From contig JBBPSI010000014.1 in NCBI GenBank assembly GCA_038093515.1, positions 1 through 64,000 of the forward strand: a stretch of DNA of 64,000 nt. The letters are read 5' to 3'. This document shows positions 23,601 to 33,900 of the stretch, in pieces. The notes beneath the pieces were generated by a model. The model saw nothing but the letters and a program-made list of their open reading frames with translations. It made no database searches and was not told the DNA's origin. The translations under genes were made by a program, and so were the position numbers. The stretch is from Butyriboletus loyo. Lineage: Eukaryota > Basidiomycota > Agaricomycetes > Boletales > Boletaceae. Each line of letters begins with the position of its first letter. Position 1 is the first letter of the stretch.

Positions 23601-23958
23601 GCTGTGCTATCGAGTCGAGCTTCTCAAAGAGCTCCATCTCGCGCAGTTTTTGCGTCTCCTTGACGGACCCGAGACTCTTGTATTTGACAAGCAGATCTTT
23701 TTGGAGTTTTTCGATGCGTTTTTTCTTTTGTGGTTCGTACCATGTGTCAAAGAACTTTGTCCATTCCTTGCGCACCTTTGTCGTACCCGTCTCGAGAGGC
23801 TGCGGGGGTGGCGGGGGTGGTGGTGGTGGTGGTGGTGGGATGGGGGCAGGGGCAGGAACGAGTTTTGATGAGGATGGTAGTTTAGATGAGTCGGGTGGGG
23901 CTGCCTTGGTGGCAGGGTTGGCCGCTTTGGCCTGGGGGCCGCGACGCTTTGGAGGCAT
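20637..23958 (-). CDS. Hypothetical Pro/Ala-rich protein, 1087 aa
   Basis: Two exons, 23958-23224 and 23165-20637, with a 58-bp GT-AG intron that joins ALSM to DHLATLDPSHAGRLAEP in phase 0. I do not recognise the family. The N-terminus is Lys/Ala/Pro-rich with a run of about 12 prolines. A helical block follows (KEWTKFFDTWYEPQKKKRIE, ELFEKLDSIAQQLAQPARVE, WERRLELAQLREEQW), then an acidic stretch. Exon 2 has a coiled coil (EASMMRLREQKEEERKRLCA and onwards). Two related short repeats follow, ending in KKSNSTLSQ/KKSNSSHSQ after PPSIMKK or PPSIIKK. A long low-complexity tail with many PEP and EEPEPE clusters closes the protein. The helical blocks suggest a scaffold; no enzyme motif is seen. It is transcribed against the flanking coiled-coil genes. 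Confidence 0.7.
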
Positions 23959-24588
23959 GAAGCAAGCGACGTCGGATGGTGGAGGGAGTAGGGCAAGAGA
24001 GATTTATGACAGGACAAATTTGGGTAGGACGAGGATGGACAAGAGATGAGAAGATGTGAATGACTTGTTCGATGACTGACTCGTTGCATCGGGTCGCGCG
24101 TGTTTGCAAGGTCAAGTTCCCAAATACGAACGTTATCAGGTGGACGATCGGTCCATGATTAGGAATTCGATGGGCTGTGGAACGATTCGGATCGCGATGA
24201 AAGAAAAAAAAAAATCGGGCCGTGTTAGTACGATGTGTCTGACAGGCGGAAAACGTCCAGGACGGAGGTCGAATGGTGTTAAAAAGACATACCGGAATTT
24301 TTTTGAGGCTAAGAAACGGATGCGGTGATAAGAAGAAGAGAGCGCAGCTGAGTGAGACTGTGATCTGCCTTGCCTTTGCCTCGAGGCACTGCCCCGCCAC
24401 AACACCGCCCTCATTTCATACCCGAGCTCGGTCGTCTACTCTGTAGTTCTCATCAATCCTTTCGTCGTACGACGGCGACGACCAAGTATCATACGTGGCA
24501 GATTTAGGCAATGCTTGGTGTAAATGCGAATTACAAGAAAAGAAGGTCTCTCCCAAACCTCGGTGACATTCTCATCCATAAATAAATA
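23959..24588. other. Intergenic; probable promoter region
   Basis: Upstream of the 1087-aa protein gene. No gene recognised. An A10 run and a T7 run occur at about 24205 and 24298. Confidence 0.45.
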
Positions 24589-25830
24589 TCAATTTGCGTA
24601 CTCGCACACGACGAGGGAGCATGAAAGAAGGTCACCCTCTGAAACAGGCCCATGATCTGTCCTGGGAGCATTCATCGCAATGGGCTGTAACACGCAGCCT
24701 GTCAGATAAACCAAAGAAATCGATCTGTGATCCTGTGATACGTCCCAGGGAGCACACAGGATATCCTTAGCTGAGGCAAACGGCAATAGTGCGATGGCGT
24801 TCCCATGGAAAAGGGGATAGCTAGTCGTGACTTTGCATCGTCATCAACGACATGAATCGTGATAGGAGATGCAAACGACGTCGTACCATGCACTGCAGCC
24901 TCTAGCCCCATGTGATCGCTGTCATAGCTTCGCAGTGGAGCCAGGATCTTACGTCCGATGAGGCGTTTGATCAGCGTGAAACCTGTTCAAGAGGGCGCCA
25001 CAAGAAAAATCATCTCGCAGGAGAGAAGCGAAGATGTTTCCTCGTTCGATGAATGGTCTAGCTTGAAACGTCACGCACCGCAGTCGAATGACAGCGAGCT
25101 TGCAACACGTCCGAGTCGGAACGAGCGCGGCCGAACGAACCTGACCAATACATACATGCATGGGCGGTGGAGTCGGACACGCAGTGCTTTCTGTAGACTG
25201 GCAGTGCAGTCCGAGATAAAGAGTCCCAGTGTCCAAGCGACCGCTTGTCCGACGCATAACCCCACTCTCCGAATCCAGTTCGTTTTGAACCGAACGTCCA
25301 AATGCATCGGTTCTCGATAACGACGACCGTAAAAGAAAAACGGAAACGGTAGAATCCTTGACTCCGTCTCTAGTCGTCCCGTAGGAAAGATGGTCGTTCC
25401 ATGCTGCTTCGTCTGGTACTTGCCACTGGAATTCGAGTGTTGAGACGCTTGGTCGCGTGAAAATTCGTCTTGAATTGGACAACCGGGTCGTGGTTCAAAG
25501 GCTGACTGGGGGCGCAGCCCAACTTAAGGCCAATCTGCCTCCGACAATCCGAAGCCGCAGCCTGGGTGAGTACATAACTTACTTGATTCGCCGCCCCCCA
25601 TCATAGGCGTAGGCGTAGGCGTCGGATAACTCTCCAGACTCTCGAACCAGGGAGGCGATTATCGTCGGCTTGTCAGTGTCACCATTGTCAAAAAAAACCT
25701 GTCCTCGTGACTTGCCAGTTGTCTCCAGGAACCGGAGTCCTCGAGCAGAAATCAGCGATCGAGCTTCAAGCTTTCAAGCCCAGCCCATGTGCACTTCTGT
25801 TAGGACTTGGTAGCCGCGCTCTTTCATCCC
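24589..25830 (-). other. Unresolved multi-exon gene or pseudogene
   Basis: Several minus-strand segments read like protein but lie in different frames: near 25690-25590 (DNGDTDKPTIIASLVRESGE, followed by a GTAAGT donor), near 25430-25330 (VPDEAAWNDHLSYGTTRDGV), near 24955-24810 (GLEAAVHGTTSFASPITIHV) and 24800-24589 (CAPWDVSQDHRSISLVYLTG to VVCEYAN stop). Composition and a canonical donor suggest a real gene in at least four exons. I could not link them all without meeting stops, so it may be decayed. No family recognised. Confidence 0.3.
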
Positions 25831-26219
25831 GACGTGTTGCACTCCTCTCCTCTCCGTTTTTCGTATCCATCGCCATCCGCTGTCGCGAATGCGCGTTATC
25901 GAGCTCTCATAGTGAGTCCTCATCTCAATCCAACCCACCCACGAGCGGGTTCGGTCACCCGAGAAGCCTTCTCTGGGCCGACGCGTGTTCTGACACGAGG
26001 CAACCGTGCCATCACAGGCTCCCAAGTCCTCGCTTCCATCCCTCCACTGTTCAGCCAACCACTCCACCCCGGCGCAACGCCGTCGATTTCTCAATACCGC
26101 CTCCAATCCTCTCCTGACCAAGCGCTCACGTATCACACACCCTCAATTCATCGCATACCCTTACAGCACTCGACCTGATCTCGCTCCAAATCTACGCCTG
26201 GCACTCGCCACCTCACGAG
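25831..26219. other. Leader/promoter region of copy C
   Basis: The last 140 bases closely match 17060-17199, so promoter-proximal sequence was duplicated with the gene. Confidence 0.5.
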
Positions 26220-29200
26220 ATGGCAACCCTAATGCAGAATCCTTCTCAGCCTGCCAGCGCTCCGCTACCCCCCGATCTCGAGCCCGACGACGAATGGAAG
26301 CAGACGCTAAAGATGAATATCGAGGCGGGGCTCCGCTCGATGGTCGACGAGGCCAAACAGAAGCTCAACGACGAGCTCGCCAAGGGCATCATCGGCCCCG
26401 AAGAGCGTGACCGCTTGACCGCCGACCACCTCGCGACGCTCAAAACCATCCGCCAGCTGGCCGAGGAACAGTTCCGGATCGCACTCGAGCGGGAACGGCA
26501 GGAGAGACGGTGGGCTTCTGGCGAACAATTAGATCGAGCGTGGTCAGAAAGCATGATGAAGGAGCAGCAGGCTATCTTGGACAGGATAGAGAAGGAGAGG
26601 GAGAACAAGCCCGACCCACCCCTACCCCCACCACCACCTCCACCGCTACTGCCTCCACCGCCTCCCCCACCATCTGCCTTCCAATTTCAGTCGAGGCCCG
26701 ATGTCCCACCTCCAGAAACCTCTGCGTTTACTTCACACCCACCCAATCGCAAGGCGGAGCGTGCCGCCCGAACGCCCACCCGGGCGGCAGATCCAGAACG
26801 AGACGCTAACTCCTACTTTTCTCGTTCACTGAGCTACGAGCGTGACGAGCTCGCTGCGTCTCCAGACGAGATCCCCTCGTTCCGACCTACCCGCAAGGTC
26901 CGTGCCGGATCCATCACATCCATGAGTTCCTGGAAGGCCCCGTCCATCCTCGAGACGGAGAAATCCTTCCTGGAACGTTCCAAACCATCGCCCATATTCG
27001 ACGAACCCGAATCCATGCCACGCTCCGCTCGCACACCCGCCGATCCGCCCGATCCGATGCGTAAGGAGAGCATTCGGCGTAAACCGAGCATGAATGCGAG
27101 ACCCATCGTCCAGGAGTTTTGGAAGCCGTCGATCACGCCCGAGGAGGACGCGCAGATGTCACGCACGTTCACACTCGCGAGACGGAGCAGCACTGCAAGT
27201 GCCACGTCATCTTTCAAAGCACCGTCTATCCTCAGCGCCGCGTTGACAGACCCCCTCGATGCGCTGTCTGCCAATGTCGACCGAGAGCGGTCGACCATTC
27301 ATACCGTGGACCAAGAGTGGAATAGCTTGGACCGAGCTCGGGATAAAGACAGAGAGCGTGAAAGACTTGGGCTGATACTCGCCGATGACCGTTCGGTGTA
27401 TAGCAGCAACCAGAGGCTCGAGGACCGCATTGGATTTTCCCAGCTCCCGACTCCCTCTCCAAGCTCCACGACGTACTCTCGGCCTGGGGACAGCTCTCGC
27501 TTCCATGTCCCACCTCCATCCGCGAGCCGTCCCATCCTCAACAAGAGGTCATTTACGACCGAGGATATGTTCCCGTCGCAGCCCTGTCCCAACTCCAGGA
27601 ACTGGAATATGGTGTCTCGCTCCCCATATGAGACTCGTTGGGAAGGTTCGTCGCGTTCTCCCCAAACCCCCGAGGAGGTAGGGCGGAGTTGGCACTCGAA
27701 TCTCCGAGGGCGGTTTTCCTCGCAAGACATGCGATTACACTACTTCCAACAGGAAGGGAACTATTATGGGCCTCGCCGTGTCCGCTCACACCGTGAGGAC
27801 TTTGGGGAGGATGGATCAGACGATGGATTTGATAACGGGAGCTGGCGAACTCGAGATTATAATGAACGGCGTATACAAGATATCGAGGAGGAGTTACGGA
27901 AGCGGGAGGAGGCTGCAAATAAGCGTGAGGAGGAACTGGCGAGGAAAGCGGAAGAACTTAAACGCGAGGATGAGGTCAGGAAGAAGAAGGCCGAAGAGCA
28001 GAGGCGCGAGGAGGAAATTCGGAGATTAGAGGAAGAGGCGAAGCAAAGGGAAGACGAGGAAGCTGGGCGCGAGGCAGAACTGCGGAGAAAGGAAGAGGAA
28101 GCCCTCCGAAAAGAGAGGGAGGCTGCGATGAAACAGGAAGAGGCGAGGAAAAAGGAAGAGGAGGCGAGGAAAAAGGAGGAGGAGGCGAGGAAAAGAGAAC
28201 AGGAGGCGAGGAAGAAAGAACAGGAGGCGAGGAAGAAAGAACGAGAGGCTCGGCTCAAGGAAGAAGAGGCTAAACGGAGGGAGAAAGAGGCGAGGTCCAA
28301 GGAATTGGAGGCGAGACGAAAAGAGGAAGAAATAAAGAAGAAAGAACAGGAGGCGAATTCGAGGGAAATGATGGCCAGACAGAAGGAAGAAGAAGCTAGG
28401 CGGAAAGAGGAGGAGGTCAAGATGATGGAAGAAGACGCAAGACGCAAAGAGTTTGAGGCGAGGCGAAAACAGGAAGAGGCAGCGCGAAAGGAGGAAGAGG
28501 CGCGGCGCAGAACGGAGGAAGCCATTCTCAAAGCGGAAGAAACCCGGAAGAAAGAGGAGGAGTTGCGTAAACGAGAGGATGAACTTATGCGCAGGGAAGA
28601 AGATCTCAACCGCAGAGAGGCAGAAATGCGTCGTAGGGGGGGCGACAAGTTGCAAGAGGACTTTCGCAAACGAGAGGAGGAAATACGCCGCCAGAGGGCC
28701 GAAGAGAGAAAGAAACAAGAGGTCTGGGAAAGTTGGCCTCCGGAGACGTTTCGACCTACGCCCTCTCCTCAGACGCCTAATTCTTCGGGCCCCTGGCCGA
28801 TCCCCAATCGTAACGAACATAGCACGCCTGGTGCAGCGAGTCCACCTACTGATCGAGTCAGCACAAGCGCTTCCAGTCGTAACAATCCTACCAGTGGCTG
28901 GTCGTCGGCCTCCACGCGACCGACTTCCACCACCAGCACCCAATCGTCGAGTACTCCCAAACCAACAGGACCGGCGACTTCGACACCGAAGCCCCCGACT
29001 AGTAGCATTCCAAATGCACCGCTCACGGAGGCTGAGTTCCACCGGCGACAGGCTGAGCAGGCCCAACAACGTGAGGAGCAATTTAGACGTGAACAAGCGA
29101 GGTTAGCCATGCAGGAGCACGAAAGGCATGCAAAGGCGGGTAAAACGATGTCCAAAGAGGAAGTCGCGAAGTTATTTGAAGCTCACCGCAATCAATGGGA

Positions 29201-29510
29201 CAAGATTCAGACCATGGGATCGCTGATATGGGAAGACTTTCCTTGGCCCGTGTTCAAACGACCGAAAGGACCTGACGACCTGACCTCGCCTGGCATCACC
29301 GCATATATGCTGTCGTCAGTCCATCCTCAGGACAGAGCCCCGAAGGAACGCATCAAGGACAACATTCGGAGATGGCATCCTGACCGCTTTAACTCTCAGC
29401 TCCTTCCGAAAGTCAAGGAGAGCGAGAGGGAACGAGTTTCCGAAGGCGCCGGATTGGTGGCGAGAATACTCAACGATCTCTTGCGCATGCACTCACAAGA
29501 CAGTTTCTGA
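26220..29510 (+). CDS. Coiled-coil protein with C-terminal HPD (J-like) domain, copy C
   Basis: One frame of 1,096 residues and the fullest member of the local family. Residues 1-130 are helical and shared with copy B. A polyproline run lies near residues 137-160. Residues of about 160-540 are Ser/Pro-rich and include the VQEFWKPSITPEEDAQMSR block once. Residues of about 550-850 form a very long Glu/Lys/Arg coiled coil made of repeated EEARKKE-type heptads. After a Ser/Thr/Pro linker comes a second helix (FHRRQAEQAQQREEQFRREQ) and the final domain: WDKIQTMGSLIWEDFPWPVF, then ERIKDNIRRWHPDRFNSQLL near residue 1050, and GAGLVARILNDLL. The HPD tripeptide and flanking residues match copy A. The intron-free state over 3.3 kb is notable. 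Function unknown; it could be a structural or chaperone-linked scaffold. Confidence 0.8.
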   Translation: MATLMQNPSQPASAPLPPDLEPDDEWKQTLKMNIEAGLRSMVDEAKQKLNDELAKGIIGPEERDRLTADHLATLKTIRQLAEEQFRIALERERQERRWASGEQLDRAWSESMMKEQQAILDRIEKERENKPDPPLPPPPPPPLLPPPPPPPSAFQFQSRPDVPPPETSAFTSHPPNRKAERAARTPTRAADPERDANSYFSRSLSYERDELAASPDEIPSFRPTRKVRAGSITSMSSWKAPSILETEKSFLERSKPSPIFDEPESMPRSARTPADPPDPMRKESIRRKPSMNARPIVQEFWKPSITPEEDAQMSRTFTLARRSSTASATSSFKAPSILSAALTDPLDALSANVDRERSTIHTVDQEWNSLDRARDKDRERERLGLILADDRSVYSSNQRLEDRIGFSQLPTPSPSSTTYSRPGDSSRFHVPPPSASRPILNKRSFTTEDMFPSQPCPNSRNWNMVSRSPYETRWEGSSRSPQTPEEVGRSWHSNLRGRFSSQDMRLHYFQQEGNYYGPRRVRSHREDFGEDGSDDGFDNGSWRTRDYNERRIQDIEEELRKREEAANKREEELARKAEELKREDEVRKKKAEEQRREEEIRRLEEEAKQREDEEAGREAELRRKEEEALRKEREAAMKQEEARKKEEEARKKEEEARKREQEARKKEQEARKKEREARLKEEEAKRREKEARSKELEARRKEEEIKKKEQEANSREMMARQKEEEARRKEEEVKMMEEDARRKEFEARRKQEEAARKEEEARRRTEEAILKAEETRKKEEELRKREDELMRREEDLNRREAEMRRRGGDKLQEDFRKREEEIRRQRAEERKKQEVWESWPPETFRPTPSPQTPNSSGPWPIPNRNEHSTPGAASPPTDRVSTSASSRNNPTSGWSSASTRPTSTTSTQSSSTPKPTGPATSTPKPPTSSIPNAPLTEAEFHRRQAEQAQQREEQFRREQARLAMQEHERHAKAGKTMSKEEVAKLFEAHRNQWDKIQTMGSLIWEDFPWPVFKRPKGPDDLTSPGITAYMLSSVHPQDRAPKERIKDNIRRWHPDRFNSQLLPKVKESERERVSEGAGLVARILNDLLRMHSQDSF

Positions 29511-30242
29511 CGTGAAAAGGAGTGAGTGTCTGACATGTATGGACTCTGGGACGGTTGGACTTAACTCGTTGGTTGAATGTAGCTAAACCATCATGCACTA
29601 TGATACCCATACCAATCCTCATTTGTATGCATACTTCAGTAACCAGGACACGCCACCTACTAATATCCGTAGGGAGGAGTGTTGTACTATACGCTGGGCA
29701 TCGTCGTGGTGTTCTTTAAAGTTTCATGTACACAGGTGCTTTGTCGCCGCTTCCGTAGCCCCAGAATAACACATATCTTTGATAACTTGATGATCGGTGC
29801 CGGGTGTGTGCAAGTCCTGGGGTAAGAATTTTTCAACCGTGAAATGAATGGAGCGTCATAAGATTCGATTTCGGACACCGACGACTCATCCCTGCCATCC
29901 AGAGTCACATGCACTTAGTACATGACATGGTCATGAATGTACGATTGCATATACGTACACGACGAACGATGATTGAAATATTGATGCGGGTCGGCCTCAC
30001 TCATACACCCCCCACCTTTTCTTTTTTCTTTTTTGCCAACGTCTACAACTAACTTTTCGATCCCAGTGGCATCGGCACGGTCGTCTTCGTGAGGCTCGTG
30101 CCCAAAGATCAATCGATCATGACTGTCATGCAATCACCAGTGCTCAAGCGCTCATCGCTGACGCTGCATGAGAATCAGATTCTCGTCGTTGCTATAATTG
30201 CAGGGTCCGATGGATGCCAATCATTTTTTTTCCCCTTCCACT
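29511..30242. other. Intergenic, no supported gene
   Basis: Downstream of copy C. No coding signal or repeat of note before the retrotransposon fragment. Confidence 0.45.
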
Positions 30243-30254
30243 TAGAGTTTAGTA
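30243..30254. repeat. Target-site duplication, left
   Basis: TAGAGTTTAGTA, 12 bases, identical to 30902-30913. The pair flanks the non-LTR fragment. Confidence 0.8.
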
Positions 30255-30901
30255 TACTACTCTACTGCCAGAGCCGCGAACCCACGACCGTCTGGAACAT
30301 AGTCCAACAGATTTGGCCCCCCTGCCTTGGGGGGTGGAGAACCCCACCATTGGCCTCCTCCTTGGCTGCGGGTCCATCACCCCTCACACCGACAACAACG
30401 GAACGACCAGTCCCTCCACACCGCACGCCCGAGCACGCCTGCAGCGGATACTCCTGTCCGAATCCACGTACCTCATATGGGCACTCCGCTGTGAGCGTGT
30501 CATCCGGAACCAGACCCTGACCACACGAGCTATTGAAACTCGCTGGCTCAATCGCATAAACACCCGCCTACACATCGACCGACAAAATGCAAAATCCTCA
30601 AATAAACCTAAACTAAGGCGACGAGTGAATAGTACCTGGTTGCCTCTCATACCAGACCAAAACCACCTCCCTCCGAACTGGGTTACGAATACTGAGGTTT
30701 TAGTGGGTATTACGCTGCCCAGGCCCTCCGCTACCACCGAGGCCACCTGACAGCTCATTGAGTCCCACACCCCCTGCCACACAGGGCTGCGTAAAAGCAT
30801 TTTCCCTCAGACCGGTTATTAGAGATAACCGCTATAGCGTATTGTGTAGGACTGGTCTAGGCCACTGCATAATGATACCAACGCTTGTCTTAAAAAAAAA
30901 A
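30255..30901 (+). mobile_element. 5'-truncated non-LTR (LINE-like) retrotransposon 3' end
   Basis: A 647-bp insertion bounded by a 12-bp target-site duplication and ending in ten A residues (30892-30901), the marks of target-primed reverse transcription with 5' truncation. The coding remnant ends at 30750 and reads REPTTVWNIVQQIWPP, then (in another frame) PTIGLLLGCGSI and RILLSESTYLIWALRCERVI. That resembles the C-terminal tail after the reverse transcriptase/RNase H region in Agaricomycete non-LTR elements. The frame changes at a C/G homopolymer near 30317-30336, so the copy is dead. About 150 bp of 3' untranslated sequence separates the stop from the poly(A). Confidence 0.82.
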
Positions 30902-30913
30902 TAGAGTTTAGTA
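30902..30913. repeat. Target-site duplication, right
   Basis: The second copy of the 12-base sequence at 30243-30254, directly after the poly(A) tract. Confidence 0.8.
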
Positions 30914-33900
30914 CGTTTCGTCCGAGTCGACGTTGACAAGTAAATTCGAACTCAAACCTTGTCCACGCACCGTCCGACAATCGTGGTACATACCCACAGG
31001 GACGTCTCAGGTGACCGCTTCAACCGTTTGGACGCTGGCAGTACGTGTCCGTGAAAACACGTCAAACATACACTGCGAGGGTGTCGGACAGAAACGTCTC
31101 TTCTTCCTTTTCTTTTGAGACCGACCATAAGTATATTCCCCGAGAATTAACGCGCGTAGGTCGTTCCCCTGAAAGTGCGCGAGCAGGACCCATGATGGCA
31201 GCTAGTAATCCATCGATCGGTTCACGAGACTTCAAGCTGTCTACACTCTACGTCTTGGACTCGAGTCGGAAACAAACGGGATCGCGTACTTACGTGTCCA
31301 GAGCAAAGTCTCGAGGCCGACACGGTGTTTCCTGTGACCGCGAAACTGATTGTTTTCGATTGAGCTCTCGAACGTTGTCTTTCTTTCCGCCGATGGACCG
31401 GTGTGTGTGCAAGCCGAAAAGCGCTTGGAACAAGTTGTGAGCAAAAAAACAAAACATAAAAATTTACATGTGAGCGAGATCAAGTTGGAGAAATGGAGTA
31501 GCCCAGGAGATCGATCATGATGGCTCTTCACAACAACCTTTTGTCGCGCCTGTCCAAGATTCGAGCCCACGGAACGTACACACACGACGCTATATGATAC
31601 ACTGGCACGACGAGCAAGTTGTCCATGAGTACATCGCCTACAGTAGTACAGCCCCGTCCCGCTTCGCCGACCGCAGTGGTAAACTATAGGGCAAACCCCG
31701 CTGGACAGATGGGCCTAGCGCCACAGACAAGGATCGGCTCCAAATTCTAATGCGCACACAGGGACCTCGACAGATACACAAGAAATTACTTACTCACAAG
31801 TACATATTATCAACAACAACAACAACCCCATCATTACTAGAGATCCGATCGCTTCGGTCGTCGCACTCGACGACACATCGCACTCAAGACAATGAAACAA
31901 GGCCCATCAATAGGCACGTCCCTTCAAAACTTCACGCCCGACCCTAGGGATTTATGATGATGCCATAATACGATTACTTACGATTTCCCCGTCTGAATCG
32001 TCCCGCGCGCCCGCACTACACACGGCTGGGTCCGAGGACTGGCTAGGATGATCCATCGTCCATGCGGTTTGGAACCTAGGGACGCCATCGGGTGTGAGGG
32101 GTGGGCGGCATTCATTCGGAAGTGCGGAGGAAGGTGGGTGGCTCCGAGCGCACAAGGTAAAGGCCCCGATCGTCCCGTGCTCAGAACTTGAATATACTAT
32201 ACAAGGTCGACTGGAAATGAAGGAATGGAAACGCATTGATCGTGACAGCGCGTGTGATCGATTGATCCGTGTGCGTAAGTTCCATACCCTGCCACACATG
32301 TAAGACTAGAATTAGACTCGGGGCAAGTAAGTATCTTGTTTCCCAAACTTTTCGTCAGCCATATACGGTCATCACATAATGTACGTATAGATATTTTGCG
32401 AGGTAAGTATGATGGCGTGTATGTTTTGTTACAATCGGGGCTTTCAGCTCGAGTGAGGGCGTGCATGTCGCTCTGACCACAAAGATAGAGTGAGGATCGA
32501 CATGCCCCACCCACTCTGAATTCCTCCAGCTACATTCCCGGTGAAACGAACGCGCTGCGACGCTCGTTCTGTCGTCAGTCAATCAAACCCACCCACTGAT
32601 ATTGGCCCCGTACAGCGCTCTCAATCCTTGCAAAATAACGAATGCATCGGACGTTCGTGTCATATAGCTGGCATCCGTATGGTTCATATTCATATTCCCA
32701 TTCCCTGGGAAAGGTGCTCATGAGTCAGGCATAATCAGTTCGGCGGGGAAGTGAACGTTCGACGTTGTCAACTATGGTACTTTTGACAGGAGCGGGTCAG
32801 CAGCGGTCCGACCCCCGTAGTACATGGCAACGGACGGTCCTGGTCCGAAAAAGACTTGCGCAAGCCTGAAAGACTCGGAGCGCATTCCATTCGACGAAAT
32901 ATATTTGTATTATGTAGAATCAATCTCTGCTTGGATAGCTATAGGTTGATCATCTCGCGGGACATAATCACTATGTATGAGGACACGTTTTCGTTTTCGA
33001 ATGCAAGAGACTCTGGTTAGTAAGCCTAGGCCGGGCCCGCTATCGCAATAAAATTTCACTGCTCAGGGTTCGAAACCGAAAACGTTCTGTATCTTGACCT
33101 GAAGGAGGAAGAATTCATAGATCGTGCTGCGGACTCGGCTAATGCAAGTGCACATAAAAGATCCATTTGGTGGTATTGAGAATGCTAACGAGGGGCCGTG
33201 GACGCAGTGCGAGAGAGCGAGAGAGCGAGAGCGGTGCCAGGTCACCATCTACGATGACCCTCTGGTCGCTGGGTAACCCAGGAAGCGCGAGAACAACGGG
33301 GGATGCGCACGTTCATGAACCACCGTCGACTCTCGACAACTAAGCCCGGGCAGTTCGCCGGCCGCTCCCAATCCAAAAACTTGCCGTACGTAGGGACGTC
33401 CAATATGCCTCCTTCGAGGCGTAAAAAAAAGGGCATTGTACGAATCGATCCGCGGGCACGTTGCTACCGTTTTCCAACCCCGGCCATCACGCGCACGGCT
33501 GGGTGGTTTTTGTTTCTCTGCATTTCGACTGGTCAGTGGAACTGCCGAGTAAAGTATGAACGTATGTACATACGGCTCGTGCGTGCGTTCTCTTCTTCAA
33601 GGATCTTGATGTTTACTTGGATGCGTCCGGAGGGGGTCAAACCGGCGGTCAATGCGTCGAAATTTACCGATCTTGGCGGGCTTTCTTTTTTTTCCCCCGA
33701 AATCGACAATTTCTTTTTCCGGTCTTCCACCACGCCAACCCGACGAGTCCGCGATAACTGACGTTGGAACCCACGGTACAATGAAGTGGAGCTTGTGCGC
33801 GCCTTGGCCCACATGCCGCATCAGACGAATCCGACAGTTCAATTCATTCGCTTCAGATGATTGTGCCTCAGAATGATAAGTATGTGGACGCAAATGCTCG

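Noticed and set aside
28026..29096. Long minus-strand open frame (356 codons) antisense to copy C, with a hydrophobic Leu/Phe-rich product
   Set aside because: Glu/Lys/Arg heptad codons on the plus strand read as Leu/Phe/Ser in reverse; no motif, start context or introns. The same applies to 18466-19044 and 27857-28669.
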